DNA of 64,000 nt from Anoplopoma fimbria (taxonomy: Eukaryota > Chordata > Actinopteri > Perciformes > Anoplopomatidae): contig NC_072465.1 in assembly GCF_027596085.1 (NCBI RefSeq), positions 15,490,857 through 15,554,856 on the forward strand, written 5' to 3'. Shown here one piece after another: positions 11,503 through 23,260 of this stretch. Below the pieces are notes generated by a model. That model did no database searches, was not told where the DNA came from, and saw only the letters and a program-made list of their open reading frames with translations. A program made the position numbers and the translations under genes. Numbering within the stretch: the first letter of the stretch is position 1; each line of letters begins with the position of its first letter.

Positions 11503-14454
11503 ATGTGCGGTATGGACGTGGACTTGGACGATGGCGGTTCAGGCGAGGAGGAGAAAGAGGAGGAGTTCTGGATCGGGGAGGGGGTAAAGATGCTGCCCCC
11601 TCCTGTGGCCCACAGTGGGGGCAGTGCGTGGGGCAGCCGCAGGGGCAGGTTGGGCTGCGTGGCCTGCGGGGCGGCGCTCATCCTCTGGGACCTGTGTGTG
11701 GTCTTAGCCAGTGCTCTGCTCCTGGCCCTGGTCTTCTCTGTGGTGCTGCTGCCTGCAATGCTGCTGCTGTACGCCGGTTTCCTGTGCCACTCCAGGGTGA
11801 GATATTACCCTGTTGTTTATTCTCTTTGCAGCAAAAGTGCAAGCTGAGAGGAAAAGTTTATGGTGTGGTTTGAGCTACAAATTTCAAGTTGTACAGTTGC
11901 ATCTGAGCCAATCCTGCCTCTGGATGATCAGTCTGAGGATAATGGGCTGAGGAGGACACTGATTCACCAGCACTAGGTCCAGACTTTAATAGCAGACACA
12001 GGATTCTGTTATAGGGGCAGGAATGGCTCATTTCTTTTTCAATGCAAAATAATAGGATACATATTTAGCATAACTGTGTGGTGCACTTTTTTTGCCACAA
12101 ATTATGTTCACAAATAATTGTTATTTTTGTCTGCTTTATAATAAGATCTTTTTGCAGCAAATGTGATTGTCAAGTACAGAGTGAACAATCTGCTATCATA
12201 CAGATTAAAACAACGCTTAATGATATATGTAAACTGAACAAACTAGGCTCATTGTTTCCGTCTAAACCTTTAGACTACAATGAGGGAATGAAACTTTAAG
12301 TTTCTCTCATGGACATCATGGATTGTTTCTTCCCGGTTCCTGAAAGTGGAAACTTTTGTGCACATTTTGAGGGAAATAAAGCTGCTCTAGTCATTATCTT
12401 TACAATAAATATAATGCAGGAAATGTGTCTCAAAGTGACAAATCCACTTTAATGTTTCCAGCCACAGCATGCAGCTGTATTCAGCAAAAAACAGAAACCC
12501 ACTGTGTGTACCCAGCACCAAATGACAGACAGACACAGTGAGCGACTAGCTGGTGAACATGATGGAGCATTAATCAGCCAAAGAGCCAGATGTTTTTCTC
12601 AGGAAGTGATGGAGAGAAAAGCAGAGCCAAAAGCAGAGTAAATATTGCAATTTCATTTATCATGATAACATTGCTTCATAACTGCTGACTGTTTAAATAA
12701 GCAAGTGTTTGCTGACATGTTCGACGACTTAAAATGTGATATGTTCAGCGTTGCGTTTGGTTAAAAAAAGATTTAGCAAAGCATTATAAGGTTAGCGCTC
12801 TGTGTCAACATGACATTCTATTGACAATTCATTAACTAGAAGGAATCTGCACTCTTTGTCCTTCGACTTCACTGGAAGTTTAGGCAAGTTATCCCATGTT
12901 GTTTACGCTCGTTAAGACTGGCACCTGGAGTCTTGGTGAAAAACAAGCAAAGCAAAGTTTTTTTTCTGGCTACACTAGTAATACATTGGCACTTTCTCTA
13001 CAAAGGTGTTCAGGCTTATTCCTCATATTTGTAATTATTGTTTTTTATTACCAACAAAAAGCTCTTCCAAAAAAAATCAAGATGAACCTCAATGCTGAGG
13101 CCGGTCAGATTGTGCTTCTCGTACTGAGATGAGCAAGAGGGTGAGGCAAACATTTTTGTGAGTCACACGAAGAGTAGACAGGTCATCAGTAAAATATGGT
13201 GAGTCCAGGCATGATGCCAAATCATGCTGTGAAGATCTACAGCTCTGACCTTGGCACACTGGACAGGTCACAACAACACAGCCCACCTCTGATACAGTTG
13301 GTCCTTTTTCCCAGGTGCTTGTGTGTTGAATGATTTGGTTTCTGAAGGCACAGACGTATGACGTAGCAGAAAAATTAAGAACATTCAAAGCCTTCCCATG
13401 CAACAAGACTACAATCAGGATAAGTCCAGAGCAAATGTCATTTCAGAGCAAACAATTACAGACAATGTCAGTCAGTGGCGACAGACTGAACACGGAGAGA
13501 GGGCCCCACTGAGAAGACAAGACTGTCTGATTTGGTGCCAGCACCAGCTGTGCACAGACACGCTGACAGCACGACAAGGAGGAATATGTATGCGGTGAAA
13601 GCACAGTGTGCACTCGACAGAAGTGTGTCTCTGTGTCTGTGTGTGTGTTGATGAGTGTGTTGAACACTACTGTTGCCAGGGTGCGTTTGTTGAGGGCGAA
13701 GCTCCTTTTGAAAAAGCTTACAATAGTAGATTGTTTAGAAAAGGGCTTCAGACGTAATCAAATCATTTTGAGTGTGTTTGAGATAATAATAATAAATACT
13801 TGTACTTTATGTGTATGTGTGTATGTGTCATGTGTGTGTGTATAATGTTCTTGTAAGGATGTAAGTGCCCTTTTTACGTCTTGCTTTAGTTTCCATCTCT
13901 TTCTCTCTGGCCCATCCTGCCTCTCGCTCGCCCTCACAAGGTGATTGACAGCTCGGAGGGTTACACACAGCAATGAGCCACTCCTTATCTGAACGGTAGA
14001 GGGAGGCTGGGAGAAACTCTGTCACAGCCCACTACCCACACCGTCCCACTTCTGCACCCTGAGCATATGCAAACTAACACACATGCACATACACGATCAT
14101 CACATCCTACCTTTTTGCTTTTTTGTCATTAGAGAAGTATAGGCCCTGCTGATGCCAAAATGTTGATCATGTCCTCCTGAGCCCTCCTGTCTACTTTATG
14201 ATCTCCCTCTGTGTTTGTCCCCGTAGGTCCTTGACGCCCCCTCTGCCATCTGCCGTTACCTTGACGACAACAGCTGCTCCGCCCTCATCATCTTGGGTTT
14301 CGTGATGATGTCGCCGCTCGTGGTCGTGGCCGCCGCCATCTTCTGCGGGCTACTCCGACGGTTTCGACTCCTGCTGCTCATTCAACCGATCACACGCGCC
14401 TGGTACCGAGGGCGGCTGCTGGACTGGGCGGGCAGCGTCCACGCCTGGGTCTGA
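11503..14454 (+). CDS. tmem88b: Transmembrane protein 88B (Dishevelled-binding Wnt modulator family)
   Basis: Two coding exons, 11503-11796 and 14227-14454 (TGA), joining in phase 0 to 173 residues. The acceptor CTCTCAG precedes the ATG by one base, and the exon 1 donor is AGG|GTGAGA. The cytoplasmic N-terminus carries an acidic run (GEEEKEEE, residues 14-21). A long hydrophobic block (about 51-95) forms the first membrane segment, a short loop with two cysteines (107, 115) follows, and a second segment spans about 117-141. A basic juxtamembrane RRFR (142-145) then leads to a short tail ending HAWV. TMEM88 proteins end in a V-W-V-like PDZ ligand that binds the Dishevelled PDZ domain and dampens canonical Wnt signalling; the A-W-V end here fits that. 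I chose the B paralogue because of the neighbouring vwa1 and ssu72 genes, as at human 1p36.33, and because of the length (human TMEM88B is about 163 residues). The length of the first hydrophobic block leaves its exact membrane topology unclear. Confidence 0.88.
11797..14226 (+). other. tmem88b intron 2
   Basis: A 2.4-kb intron with GT and AG ends (GTGAGA / CCGTAG). It contains an interspersed repeat at about 12440-12720 and a short impure GT/CA-rich stretch near 13620-13850. I see no embedded gene; small open frames on both strands look random. Confidence 0.6.
12440..12720 (+). repeat. Interspersed repeat copy (AGCGACTAGCTGGTGAACAT family), copy 1
   Basis: The segment around 12540 (GAGCGACTAGCTGGTGAACAT, then GGAGCATTAATCAGCCAAAGAGCCAG) has a second, diverged copy at about 46150-46345 in the same orientation. 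I know this sequence as an abundant teleost short interspersed element without coding capacity. Boundaries are approximate. Confidence 0.6.
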
Positions 14455-14900
14455 TCATAATGAAGCAGGAGGCGATGATGGTCGGGTATGCTCAGAGTCG
14501 GGGGAATCGGAAAGCTGGATTAGTTCAAAATCAACCAGAGAGTTACTAATGGTAGACAAAATAACAGAAACGCCTCACTATGTAATCCATTCAAAAGTCA
14601 GAGAGATGTTCGGTCAACTAGCTAGATGCTACGTTTTAAAGACAGAGTCTGGCCTTTTGGCAAATACACTTTTTCACATTCTTGCCAAAAGTTAGATTTC
14701 TTTTCTAATGGTGGTTTAGAGGTAAAAAGCTTTTTGGGCCTTAGAGGAGTTTATTTGTTGCTGCATTACCAGGATTGGCCACCGGGAAAATAGCGCTCTC
14801 TAAATACGTCCATGGGTTTTTGTACAGATTGGACAAACAAATGTAACTTGTTAATTACTGAACTGTAGAGTAGCTCGTTGGTGGATTTTGTCATCTTTAA

Positions 14901-15066
14901 ACAGAGCCAGGCTAGCTGTTTACCCCTGTTTCAGTCTTTATGCTAAGCTAAGCTAATCACCACCTGGCTCTACCCTTATACTTAACGGACAGATACAAGA
15001 GTTGTGTTGTTCTTCTCATCAAAACCTCTGAGAGAAAGAAAGTCAGTATATTTTCTGAAATGTTGG
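14901..15066 (+). repeat. Interspersed repeat (GCTAGCTGTTTCCCCCTG family), copy 1
   Basis: It starts GAGCCAGGCTAGCTGTTTAC and continues through CAGTCTTTATGCTAAGCTAAGCTAA to a degenerate tail ending TATTTTCTGAAATGTTG. Related copies lie at 19108-19250 (+), 42895-43040 (+) and 32537-32665 (-). This is a very common teleost short element, apparently non-autonomous. Confidence 0.75.
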
Positions 15067-17424
15067 ATCTTACCTTCAAGTTTTGTGATGTTGTTGTACT
15101 GGATTACTTATTGAAAGGTGTCTTGAGTATTTTGTACACCTCTTCTACATTTAAGGTAATTAAAGACAAAGACCACAAAGGAACAAAACATATCACGAAA
15201 AACGTCCAGAAAAAATTCTACTGAAATCATTTTTGTAAAATGAAGGTTAAATGTAGGATTTTCATATCAGTATTGCAATATCTCCACAGCTTTAATGCAA
15301 GCAAGAGGAAGCAGTTTCAATAGAGTAAAACAAGCAAACTTGTTTATCTTGGCAGTGTTAAATTAGATTTTGAGTATAAAACAAAAAAATTAGTTATTTT
15401 GTATTTTCAAAATATGTTAACGTGGTTAAATGTATTTCTCAGAAATATATTGCTGTGAAGTTATTTGTGATTGTACATTAGAAAAAGTCAAAACATAATT
15501 GCAAACATTAGATTTGTTGTTTTGAGTCGTTTAACTTGGTCCAGTATGTTGGGCTTAATTCCCTGGCACCTTAAAACACTCACAACAGGGTAAATAATGT
15601 AACTGGACTTTAATATCGTCTGTGAGGTGAATTAAATGGACAATAATGTTTGTTATCTGATGTAGCATAATTAACAGTCATGTCTTGTGGAAGGGAGGGA
15701 AATATATGTAACATAATTCATTTAAGTGGACCTTTAAGATGACATTGTGCCATAATAAAACACTACCTTCATTATAAAAACAGCAGAAGTTGACAGTAGG
15801 ACAAGTAATGGATGTTCAGTGGAAGCCATTTGTTAAAGTGAGATTTGAATCATCATACCGGGAGCTCATTCAAATTTGAATTCATTTGAATTCATCAGTG
15901 ACACACGTGTCCCACATCCTTTTTATCTGTGTGTCCTTTCTGCGTAATTAAGCGTTCAGATTTAATGTATCATTTCTCAAATGAAAGCCTTGAGTTATAT
16001 TTCATGAGGAGCAGTTATTACTTTTTCTCTACCAATGTTATCATACTGAAATGTCTGTTTAAATATATTTATTTGTTAATGTCAGTCCTGTTATGAATCC
16101 TACATTGTATGTCAATTGTTTGTTAACAGTAATAAAGCCCTGTTAGTTCCAGCATTTTTAGGGAACAAGGAAGGAAAAGGGTCTTTTTTATGTTTGCTAG
16201 TTGTATGCTGGTTAACATCACACCTTAAATTATGTCTTGGAGAAATTAAAGTGTTTATTTATTGTTCAGCTTTTAATTTCAGTGCCATCAACAAAACAAC
16301 AACAGGTTGTTTTGTTCAGACCATACAACAATAAAAAGAGGCCTTTTTTTCTCAGTGTCTCCTATGTGTCGTGACCTGTTTGTAAAGGTTTGTTGATTCG
16401 AGTCCAGTGAGGGATGACTTAACACTTACTCTCTCAAACATACATGCATAACACATAAATATCAATAAATGGACAATTATGACCTTGATTTCAAAATGAA
16501 TCAACGTGAGAAAGTCTCCAACACAACTTGACCCTTCTCACCCCCAGTTTAGATAAGCTAATTAAAGAAACATGTTTCCTCTGATGAAGTGGTTGTCCAG
16601 TCCTTCCCGATAATGTATGTTGTCCATTAAACCAACATATATTGCCTGATACAGCGGTCTTCCCTTGTCCAGAGAGCCCGCAGTGTTAACGTGTGATTGT
16701 TCTCTGTACACCAGCCGTCAATAGGATGGTTGTGTTTACCTAGCAATTTCACAATGTCTGCTTATTATCTTAGCTAATATAAAAGTATGTGTATCTGCCT
16801 GCCAGACAAATGTACAAAAGCAAAAGGTCGAACTTCTATACCATGAATAAATGTGTTCACACTACAGAGTATCAGAAACTGGATGGCTTTGAATGCCTAA
16901 AAAGGGAAAATAGCTTATAATGCGGGTCAATCACTTGCAGCATTGCTCTCTGTTGTTAAGTGGTTGGCAATTAGAATAGATGCAGAGACTGAAGGGGGAT
17001 CAACCAGACTCTGAGCTCTTAAAGCCAAAACTTCAAGTGGCAGCGTGACTGCTAGGTTGCTGGTATTGATGCCTTTTAAAACTGCATTATAATAAGGCCC
17101 CTTTAAACTATAATTACAGACTGAAAGATCCCTTGAAAAGGCGCCAAATTTACTTTTCATTAATGCCACCAGTTCATTATTATTCATTAGTTCCCCATCA
17201 CACTGAGTTATTTAGTCTAATATTCAGCATTTGAAACATGGACTTTTTCCATTCGTTCTCTTTGTGTGACTGTAATAACAGAAACAAAACAAAATAACTC
17301 AGAACACTTGATTTTATGCAGCTTATAAAATATGTTATAGCCTACTGACGGCGACATGACTCTACCCAACTGTTGTTGAGATATTACAATCAAAATCACA
17401 AAAGGGAACACCTAAGTCAGTAGA

Positions 17425-17545
17425 ATTCATTCTCTGGGGACCACAACACACCTGCAACACATTTCATGGATATTAATCACATAGTTGTTGAGTTATTTCA
17501 GTCTGGACCAGAGTTATCCGCTGACTGATGGACATTCTTCATACC
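17425..17545 (-). repeat. Interspersed repeat (ACTGAAATATCTCAACA family), minus-strand copy
   Basis: Read on the minus strand it contains CTGGTCCAGACTGAAATAAC, then TCAACAACTATG and TGGTCCCCAGAGAATGA, matching the + copies at 22867-23260, 26440-26590 and 37745-37945. It is a common teleost repeat. Confidence 0.65.
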
Positions 17546-17978
17546 TTGAATCAGGTCACTTGCACGGCCAAAAAAAACCCATTCCTATTTTAGAGGCATT
17601 AAATTGCTAAATTATTTTTGTTGTAAAGAAACAGTTAAGTGAGGGACAAATGCAGCTGATCCAGTCAAATTCCAAATATGAACGTATTCTTACTGACTCT
17701 TTGGACTTGAATCCATTAGAGTAAAGTCCTTTACACTGCTCTCACCAGAGCGATTCAAATGTGGATATTAAATGTTTGGTTTCAAAGTGGACTCTGTAAT
17801 GGATGCTTCTGTCTGCCTGAGTGCTGCTTTTAAAAAGAGTCTATTAGACAATATTTCAAAAAAGGCGTATCAATGAGAAGAATACATATAAAGTACCGAC
17901 TGCAACTGTTAGTGCTTATATTTCAGTCCAAACACTAAAATAGATCTTTCCCATGAAGCACAGTGAACCAAAGAATTA

Positions 17979-18200
17979 CACTATACTACTATACTATATA
18001 TACTATACTATACTATACTATACTATACTATACTATACTATACTATACTATACTTTACTATACTATACTATACTATACAAGGCTATACTACTATACTATA
18101 CTATACTATACTATACTATACTATACTATACAAGGCTATACTATACTATACTATACTATACTATACTATACTATACTATACTATACTATACTATACTATT
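17979..18200. repeat. (ACTAT)n pentanucleotide microsatellite
   Basis: About 220 bases of ACTAT repeats, with two identical interruptions reading ACAAGGCTAT about 53 bases apart (near 18077 and 18130), plus an isolated ACTTT variant near 18052. The tyrosine/leucine/isoleucine open frames through it are artefacts. Confidence 0.95.
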
Positions 18201-18453
18201 CTGATAAGATCATTAGCACCTGTGAGTCTCTTAAGGACATTTTATTGCTGTCGTCACAGTTAAAGTAAATGACACCCTCTGGGTCATGTTGCAACTTTCA
18301 CAAAGACCCTACTGATTTGTCACCATGACAACTTGGATTCTTCAGGTATTTTTCCATGGCAACTAAATCATAAGTGGAATAACTGATTATATGTCATTTA
18401 TAACTCCAGGAACGGAAAACTGTTGAGTTACCAGCATCAATATAAGTGTAGCA

Positions 18454-18456
<3 letters not shown>

Positions 18457-18547
<91 letters not shown>

Positions 18548-18562
18548 TGTGTGTGTGTGTGC

Positions 18563-18643
<81 letters not shown>

Positions 18644-18658
18644 CGTGTGTGTGTGTGC
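18457..18658. repeat. Long interrupted (GT)n microsatellite
   Basis: About 200 bases of GT, with single-base interruptions near 18541, 18562, 18569 and 18642. It is the longest dinucleotide tract in the window. Confidence 0.95.
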
Positions 18659-19107
18659 TCCTGATGTCATTGCAACAACTGTCTGGAGCAGAGAATAAAT
18701 GAGTAATAAATATGTCACAGTGAACTGCACAATGAAAAAACTGTTACTTTGCCCCAGTCCAGCCTGTCAAAATACTTTATTTCCATAAAAAAAAGAATTA
18801 AAGAATGCAACAACACACTGTCTAGCAACGATATTGTTGTTAATATTTATTCTGTTTTTCCATACAGTGCAATGGTAAAGTATTACAGAATGACAGTGCT
18901 GTGTTTTTCATTGTTTTGGTTCAACAACGGTTTGAAAGAAACAATGATTCTCAGCTTTAAGGGTGTTTGAGGGCGTTCACGTTTATTTTGGTTGAACAGT
19001 GTTAAGTTAGAATTGAGTTAAAATGAATTAATTGATCAATTTAGATTTTTGGGTATTGTATTATGATATTTCACCGACCGTGTCCCAGCCTTCATTCAAC
19101 GGCCTAT

Positions 19108-19250
19108 GACAGAGACAGGCTAGCTGTTTCCCCCTGCTTCCAGCCTTTATGCTAAGCTAAGCTAATTGACTCAATTAGAGGTGAGAGTGGTATTGTCTCT
19201 ACTAACTATCGGTAAGTAAGCAAATAAATACATTTCCCAAAATGTATATT
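19108..19250 (+). repeat. Interspersed repeat (GCTAGCTGTTTCCCCCTG family), copy 2
   Basis: It carries AGGCTAGCTGTTTCCCCCTG, CTTTATGCTAAGCTAAGC, GAGAGTGGTATTGTCTC and CATTTCCCAAAATGTATAT in the expected order. It is the copy with the clearest 3' half. Confidence 0.8.
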
Positions 19251-19954
19251 ATGCTATAGCTGTGAGTCACTATTATTACCTCATACTTCTTGTTTAATTT
19301 CAGTTTCAATGTGAGGAGTACGGAGCCAAAACAATGAAAAACAAATCACTGTCCAAATACATCCTGGTTGAACAGTAAGTGCACTCTTTGTATCAATCCA
19401 CAGATTAATATATTCAGATGAAAGAACTTTTATCAAAACCATTTCATTACTGAAAATGTCAACAAGAAAATTTGTTTCTGAATTCAGTCCAAAGCAAACA
19501 AAGAAACATCGACCATTACTCTGTAAACAAATTAATCTGCAGGATTTCACAAATGTAAACACTGATCACGTCTCTTCAACCATTGCACGAAGACCAAACA
19601 TGAGCTTTATCTCAAATATGCAGCAGGATTAAATGAGGATGGTGTTAGCTGTCAGCGGCTGTGATGTTTGCTGCAGCAGTGAGTTTGTTTGTGACCATCC
19701 TCCCTCTGCTTCCCCTTGTCCTGCAATCTTAATCTCAATAATCCTTCCATCTCAATATTACTTTAATTTAAAGAAGCTTTGTTTATCATTCAGAGCTTTA
19801 ATATAGTAGCGAACAACTATTTGTTATGTAAAGATATAGTGGTGTAATGTCTACCTGTGCAGAGAATGAAGACGCTCTCCTTCTGTGTGTGTTGTTATCC
19901 AAGCTTCTCTGAGTTTTGTTGACATAGTTAAACCGGCCCCATTTAGTGCATGTT

Positions 19955-20190
19955 AATAATAACTTTTATTTATATAGCACCTTTAAAAACAGAGTTTACA
20001 AAGTGCTTTGACAGACAAGGCAGCAAAAGCAAGGCAATTAAACAAAAGAAAGCTTAGACAAACTAAGGTAAGACACTTGTTATTTCAATAAAATGAAATA
20101 ACAAGTGAGAATCAATAAAATGAGATAGATAAAGATAAAATAGTACATTCAAATAAAATAAGATCGTAAAACCAATAATAAAACGAAACA
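19955..20190 (+). repeat. Interspersed repeat (TTTATTTATATAGCACCTTT type)
   Basis: It starts with CTTTTATTTATATAGCACCT, followed by an ACAAAGTGCTTTGACA segment and a long A-rich tail with AATAAAA blocks. I recognise this as an abundant teleost repeat; the class is uncertain. Confidence 0.6.
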
Positions 20191-20194
20191 TTAA

Positions 20195-20430
20195 AGCGAC
20201 GTGCATGTGAGCGTGCCCCATTGGCTAGCATACGGCTGTTACAGCAGATAACGCCGATAACGCACCCACCGTCCGGCTCCCGCTCCACCTCCTCCAAAAC
20301 ACCGCTAGCTCTTTCAGCACTTTTGCATAGTTTGCACTGTTAGCGTTGTTAGCACCGTTAGCTATGAGCCGCCCGCTTGACCTCGATATGTATGAGAGCC
20401 ATTGAGAATCAGTTTTTCTGGGCAACTGAA
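20195..20430. repeat. GC-rich interspersed repeat with GTTAGC motifs
   Basis: The segment contains CACTGTTAGCGTTGTTAGCA, then CCGTTAGCTATGAGCCG and other GCTAGC-like words, and is far more GC-rich than its AT-rich surroundings. Similar stretches are common in teleost genomes. Minus-strand open frames across it read as low-complexity Ala/Asn and are not genes. Confidence 0.5.
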
Positions 20431-20739
20431 GGTTAAATATATTGCAAGTGGCTGCAGACTGGACACTGTATTACATCTGTCTCTATGGCAACAGGTGTTT
20501 GTGGTATGTGTGTTTAATATTTATGTTAATAAGTTGTGTCCTTGTTCATAGTGTGCTGACAGTGTCAGTGTGATGTATGTGTTTGTTTTGGTGGCCACAC
20601 TGAATATGCAGTTTGATACCATTATGTTTGTGCTGAAACTGTACCGCTGTGTGCCTCTGTTGTGGCTAAGCAAATAACCACCGTGTAAGGCACAACGAGC
20701 AAACAAATTCAGGCTCCTCATTTTCTCTGCACATTCTGC

Positions 20740-21060
20740 GGCAGCCGATAAGTTGCTGGTGATAAGGCACAGGAATAGAGAGGGATAATTACCAACAGGC
20801 AGCCAGGCGCAGCGCCTACAGCAGGCTGTCCAGAGTTGACAACACTTCCAGGGCGAGGCAGGGTTGTGGAGAAGTGAAGTGCTTTAATTTGGCGTAATTA
20901 GCTTTTTGTCATATAGGCTTAATTTATACATACTCATCAAATTAGCCGGCGGAATGAGGAAGGCATGGAAATCCTCCAGGGCTCTGGAGGAGACGGCAGC
21001 ATCAAAGCCTAACTGACCAGCCAGCTGCCATCAGCGACCTGATCACCGAGCAGGGGGCTC
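20740..21060. promoter_or_regulatory. Candidate conserved non-coding element
   Basis: This stretch lacks simple repeats, has balanced composition, and contains homeodomain-like cores (GGCGTAATTAGC near 20892, AAATTAGCC near 20939) flanked by complex sequence. It looks like ancient enhancers in long introns and intergenic DNA. This is inference from appearance only; alignment to other fish is needed. Confidence 0.3.
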
Positions 21061-21117
21061 GTCCCAGTGCTCAGTGATCCAGAAAGAAGCCAAGTCTCTA
21101 GCAGCTCAAACAACAAG

Positions 21118-21300
21118 GGCCCTGTTCAGACCTGGGATTAATATGTGGGTATCATGGGTGATTTGATCACAAGAGGGCAGCTCTAAGAACATCTGTTCAT
21201 ACCTGACATTAGAATCCGCCCCAAGAGACCATGTGATCAAATCTCACTTCCCTGCTATATATGCAAAAAATCACGTAGGCTACATAATATACATTTGAGG
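21118..21300. repeat. Interspersed repeat (CCTGTTCAGACCTGG family)
   Basis: It begins CCCTGTTCAGACCTGGGATT and continues with GTGATTTGATCACAAGAGG and a related inverted half (CATGTGATCAAATC near 21230). It resembles a common teleost non-autonomous element; its ends are not resolved. Confidence 0.55.
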
Positions 21301-21564
21301 ATACCAGATGCGTTGTTGTTTTTATCCGGAGGGAGACAGTTTTAATGATATCCTACATATTCGCGAATTCCGTTACACTTAAGGAACCTAAAAGTAAAAC
21401 AATAGTTACCATATTTGGAATGCGGAGGAATGACTTAGAGACAATCTGGTACCAACAGCGATCTGTCAATCACAGAAAGCACTCCCTAAAGAACGCTCTG
21501 CTGTGGTCTATTTTCTCTAAACTGGACCATTATTTACTAAATGAACATCATGCTGTATTGAAGA

Positions 21565-21775
21565 AGACTTGAAATTAGAGATTGAGACCATTAACTCATG
21601 TTTACAATGTTTACTGAGGTAATAAATCAAGTGAGACGTTGATTCATTTTCTCATAGACTTCTATATAATAGGATAATTCTTTTTGCAACCGGAGGAGAC
21701 GTCCCCTGCTGGTCAGTAGAGAGAATGCATGTTTTAAGACACTTTCGCATTGCCCAGCGGAACTGGAGGTAATAC
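21565..21775. repeat. Interspersed repeat (TTCTCATAGACTTCTATA family)
   Basis: It contains TTACTGAGGTAATAAATCAA, TTTCTCATAGACTTCTATAT, GCAACCGGAGGAGACGTCCC and CTGCTGGTCAGTAGAGAGAA in order, which I know as a widespread teleost repeat. Confidence 0.65.
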
Positions 21776-22866
21776 CTTTTATCTTACAGTTGACATATGA
21801 TTACATGTTGCATGTTCTCTAATAAACTGACAATCAACTTATTACTAAACTAAATTGGGGAATACGAGGGGTTCAATAGAGGCCCACAGCTCACTTTTTT
21901 TCCCACGACCATCCATTGGTAGCACTTTTTTAACACCATGAGTTTGTCCTTTTTGTTTTTAATGAAATTTCTATTGTCATGAAATTTGTTCCTTCTGAAA
22001 TATGCGCCTTATTATTTTTTTTTATTTGTATTCTGTGATTAATCTGTATAGGTTACCTAGGTTTACATTTAAACAGATAACAGCAGTACTTTCACACCTG
22101 ACGGCAGCTTGTCAAAGACAATCACACCTTCTCCAGACTTCCTATTCACGGCTGGTTGTCTGATGCTGAGCCTGTGTGATTTTTAGCAGCGGGTTTGTAG
22201 AATAAAAGGTGTTTTCCTGCTGGTTATAATGACGGAGCCGTATCATCCATTTTTAGGTTACAGAGGTAATCACGGCTAATCATGCTTAGACTCAGTGTAT
22301 TTTGTGTTACAGTCACATGCAATCACAAGAGAGCATTCACAGCGTTGGTTGGTGAAATATTACTTGTTTGTCTGCTGCTCATACAGACGAACATGGCTTT
22401 TTAAAACAGAAGAAGATTTAACATTTAACACAATCACTCAAATGTGATTTCCTGCCATCATCATGATTTTTGCCTCATCTACCCTCTCTTTCTCTCTTTG
22501 TCTCTTTCCCTGTTGGTTTCTGAGGCACTCATGTGAAAATGAATCTGTCCTATGAGCCATTTTCCACTCTTGCACTCCTCCCCATCGCTCACTCTCACAC
22601 ACTCAGCTTCTTTGCTGTCATTCCTGCAACAGAAAATTACATCTCTCCTAGTATTTACCACCCCATCTACCATTTGTATAATCTCTCTTTCATTATCTCT
22701 CGGTCCTCCATGTACTTTTTGTTTTTTCATTTTTCTCCTCTGTTCCTAAAAAATAACATCTCTACTTTGACTGTTTCTTGATTGTTGTATGGATTTATTT
22801 ATTTCTCTCAATGACTGCATATTCTTATGTTTTCCTTCCTTTCCTTGAAACATCTGTGTGGTTCTT

Positions 22867-23260
22867 AGGGTGGCAATGTTTGTCTGTTGGCTGGTCAGTC
22901 CACCGCTGTGTTTCAGACTGAAATATCTCAACACCGATTGGATGGATTGCCATGACATTTTACACATTCATGTTCCCCAGACGATGAATCCTATAGACTT
23001 TGGTGATCCATGTCATGAGGTTGACGTCTGTGGTTTTGAGTGAAATGTTTTGTGAATCTATCTATAGAAGGCAACCCTCAGGTTGAATTGTATTAACTTT
23101 AGTCATCCCTTACATTTTCCTCTAACGCCGTCATGAGGTCAGAATTAATTAATTCCATCAGCTATACTTTGTGTTTAATTCTGATTAGCTAATGTTAGCA
23201 AGCTAAACTTCAACGGTGAACATGGTAAACATTATACCTGCTAAAGATCAACATGATAAC
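22867..23260 (+). repeat. Interspersed repeat (ACTGAAATATCTCAACA family), longest copy
   Basis: It contains GACTGAAATATCTCAACACC, GGATGGATTGCCATGACATT, GACTTTGGTGATCC and a TAATGTTAGCAAGCTAAACT end. Three shorter relatives lie elsewhere in the window. Confidence 0.7.

Noticed and set aside
16927..17187. 86-codon minus-strand frame with mixed composition
   Set aside because: No domain, no splice partners, no promoter context, and a length expected by chance in 26 kb.
17953..18268. Tyr-Thr-Ile-Leu repeat frames
   Set aside because: Translation of the ACTAT microsatellite.
18423..18730. Open frames of Cys-Val or His-Thr repeats at 6.6, 7.2, 18.5, 29.5 and 47.1 kb
   Set aside because: They are translations of GT/CA microsatellites on either strand and carry no protein signal.
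22533..22781. Overlapping Ser/Leu/Phe-rich frames at 22.5 and 23.8 kb
   Set aside because: Composition reflects CT-rich DNA, and several frames are open at once with no domain.
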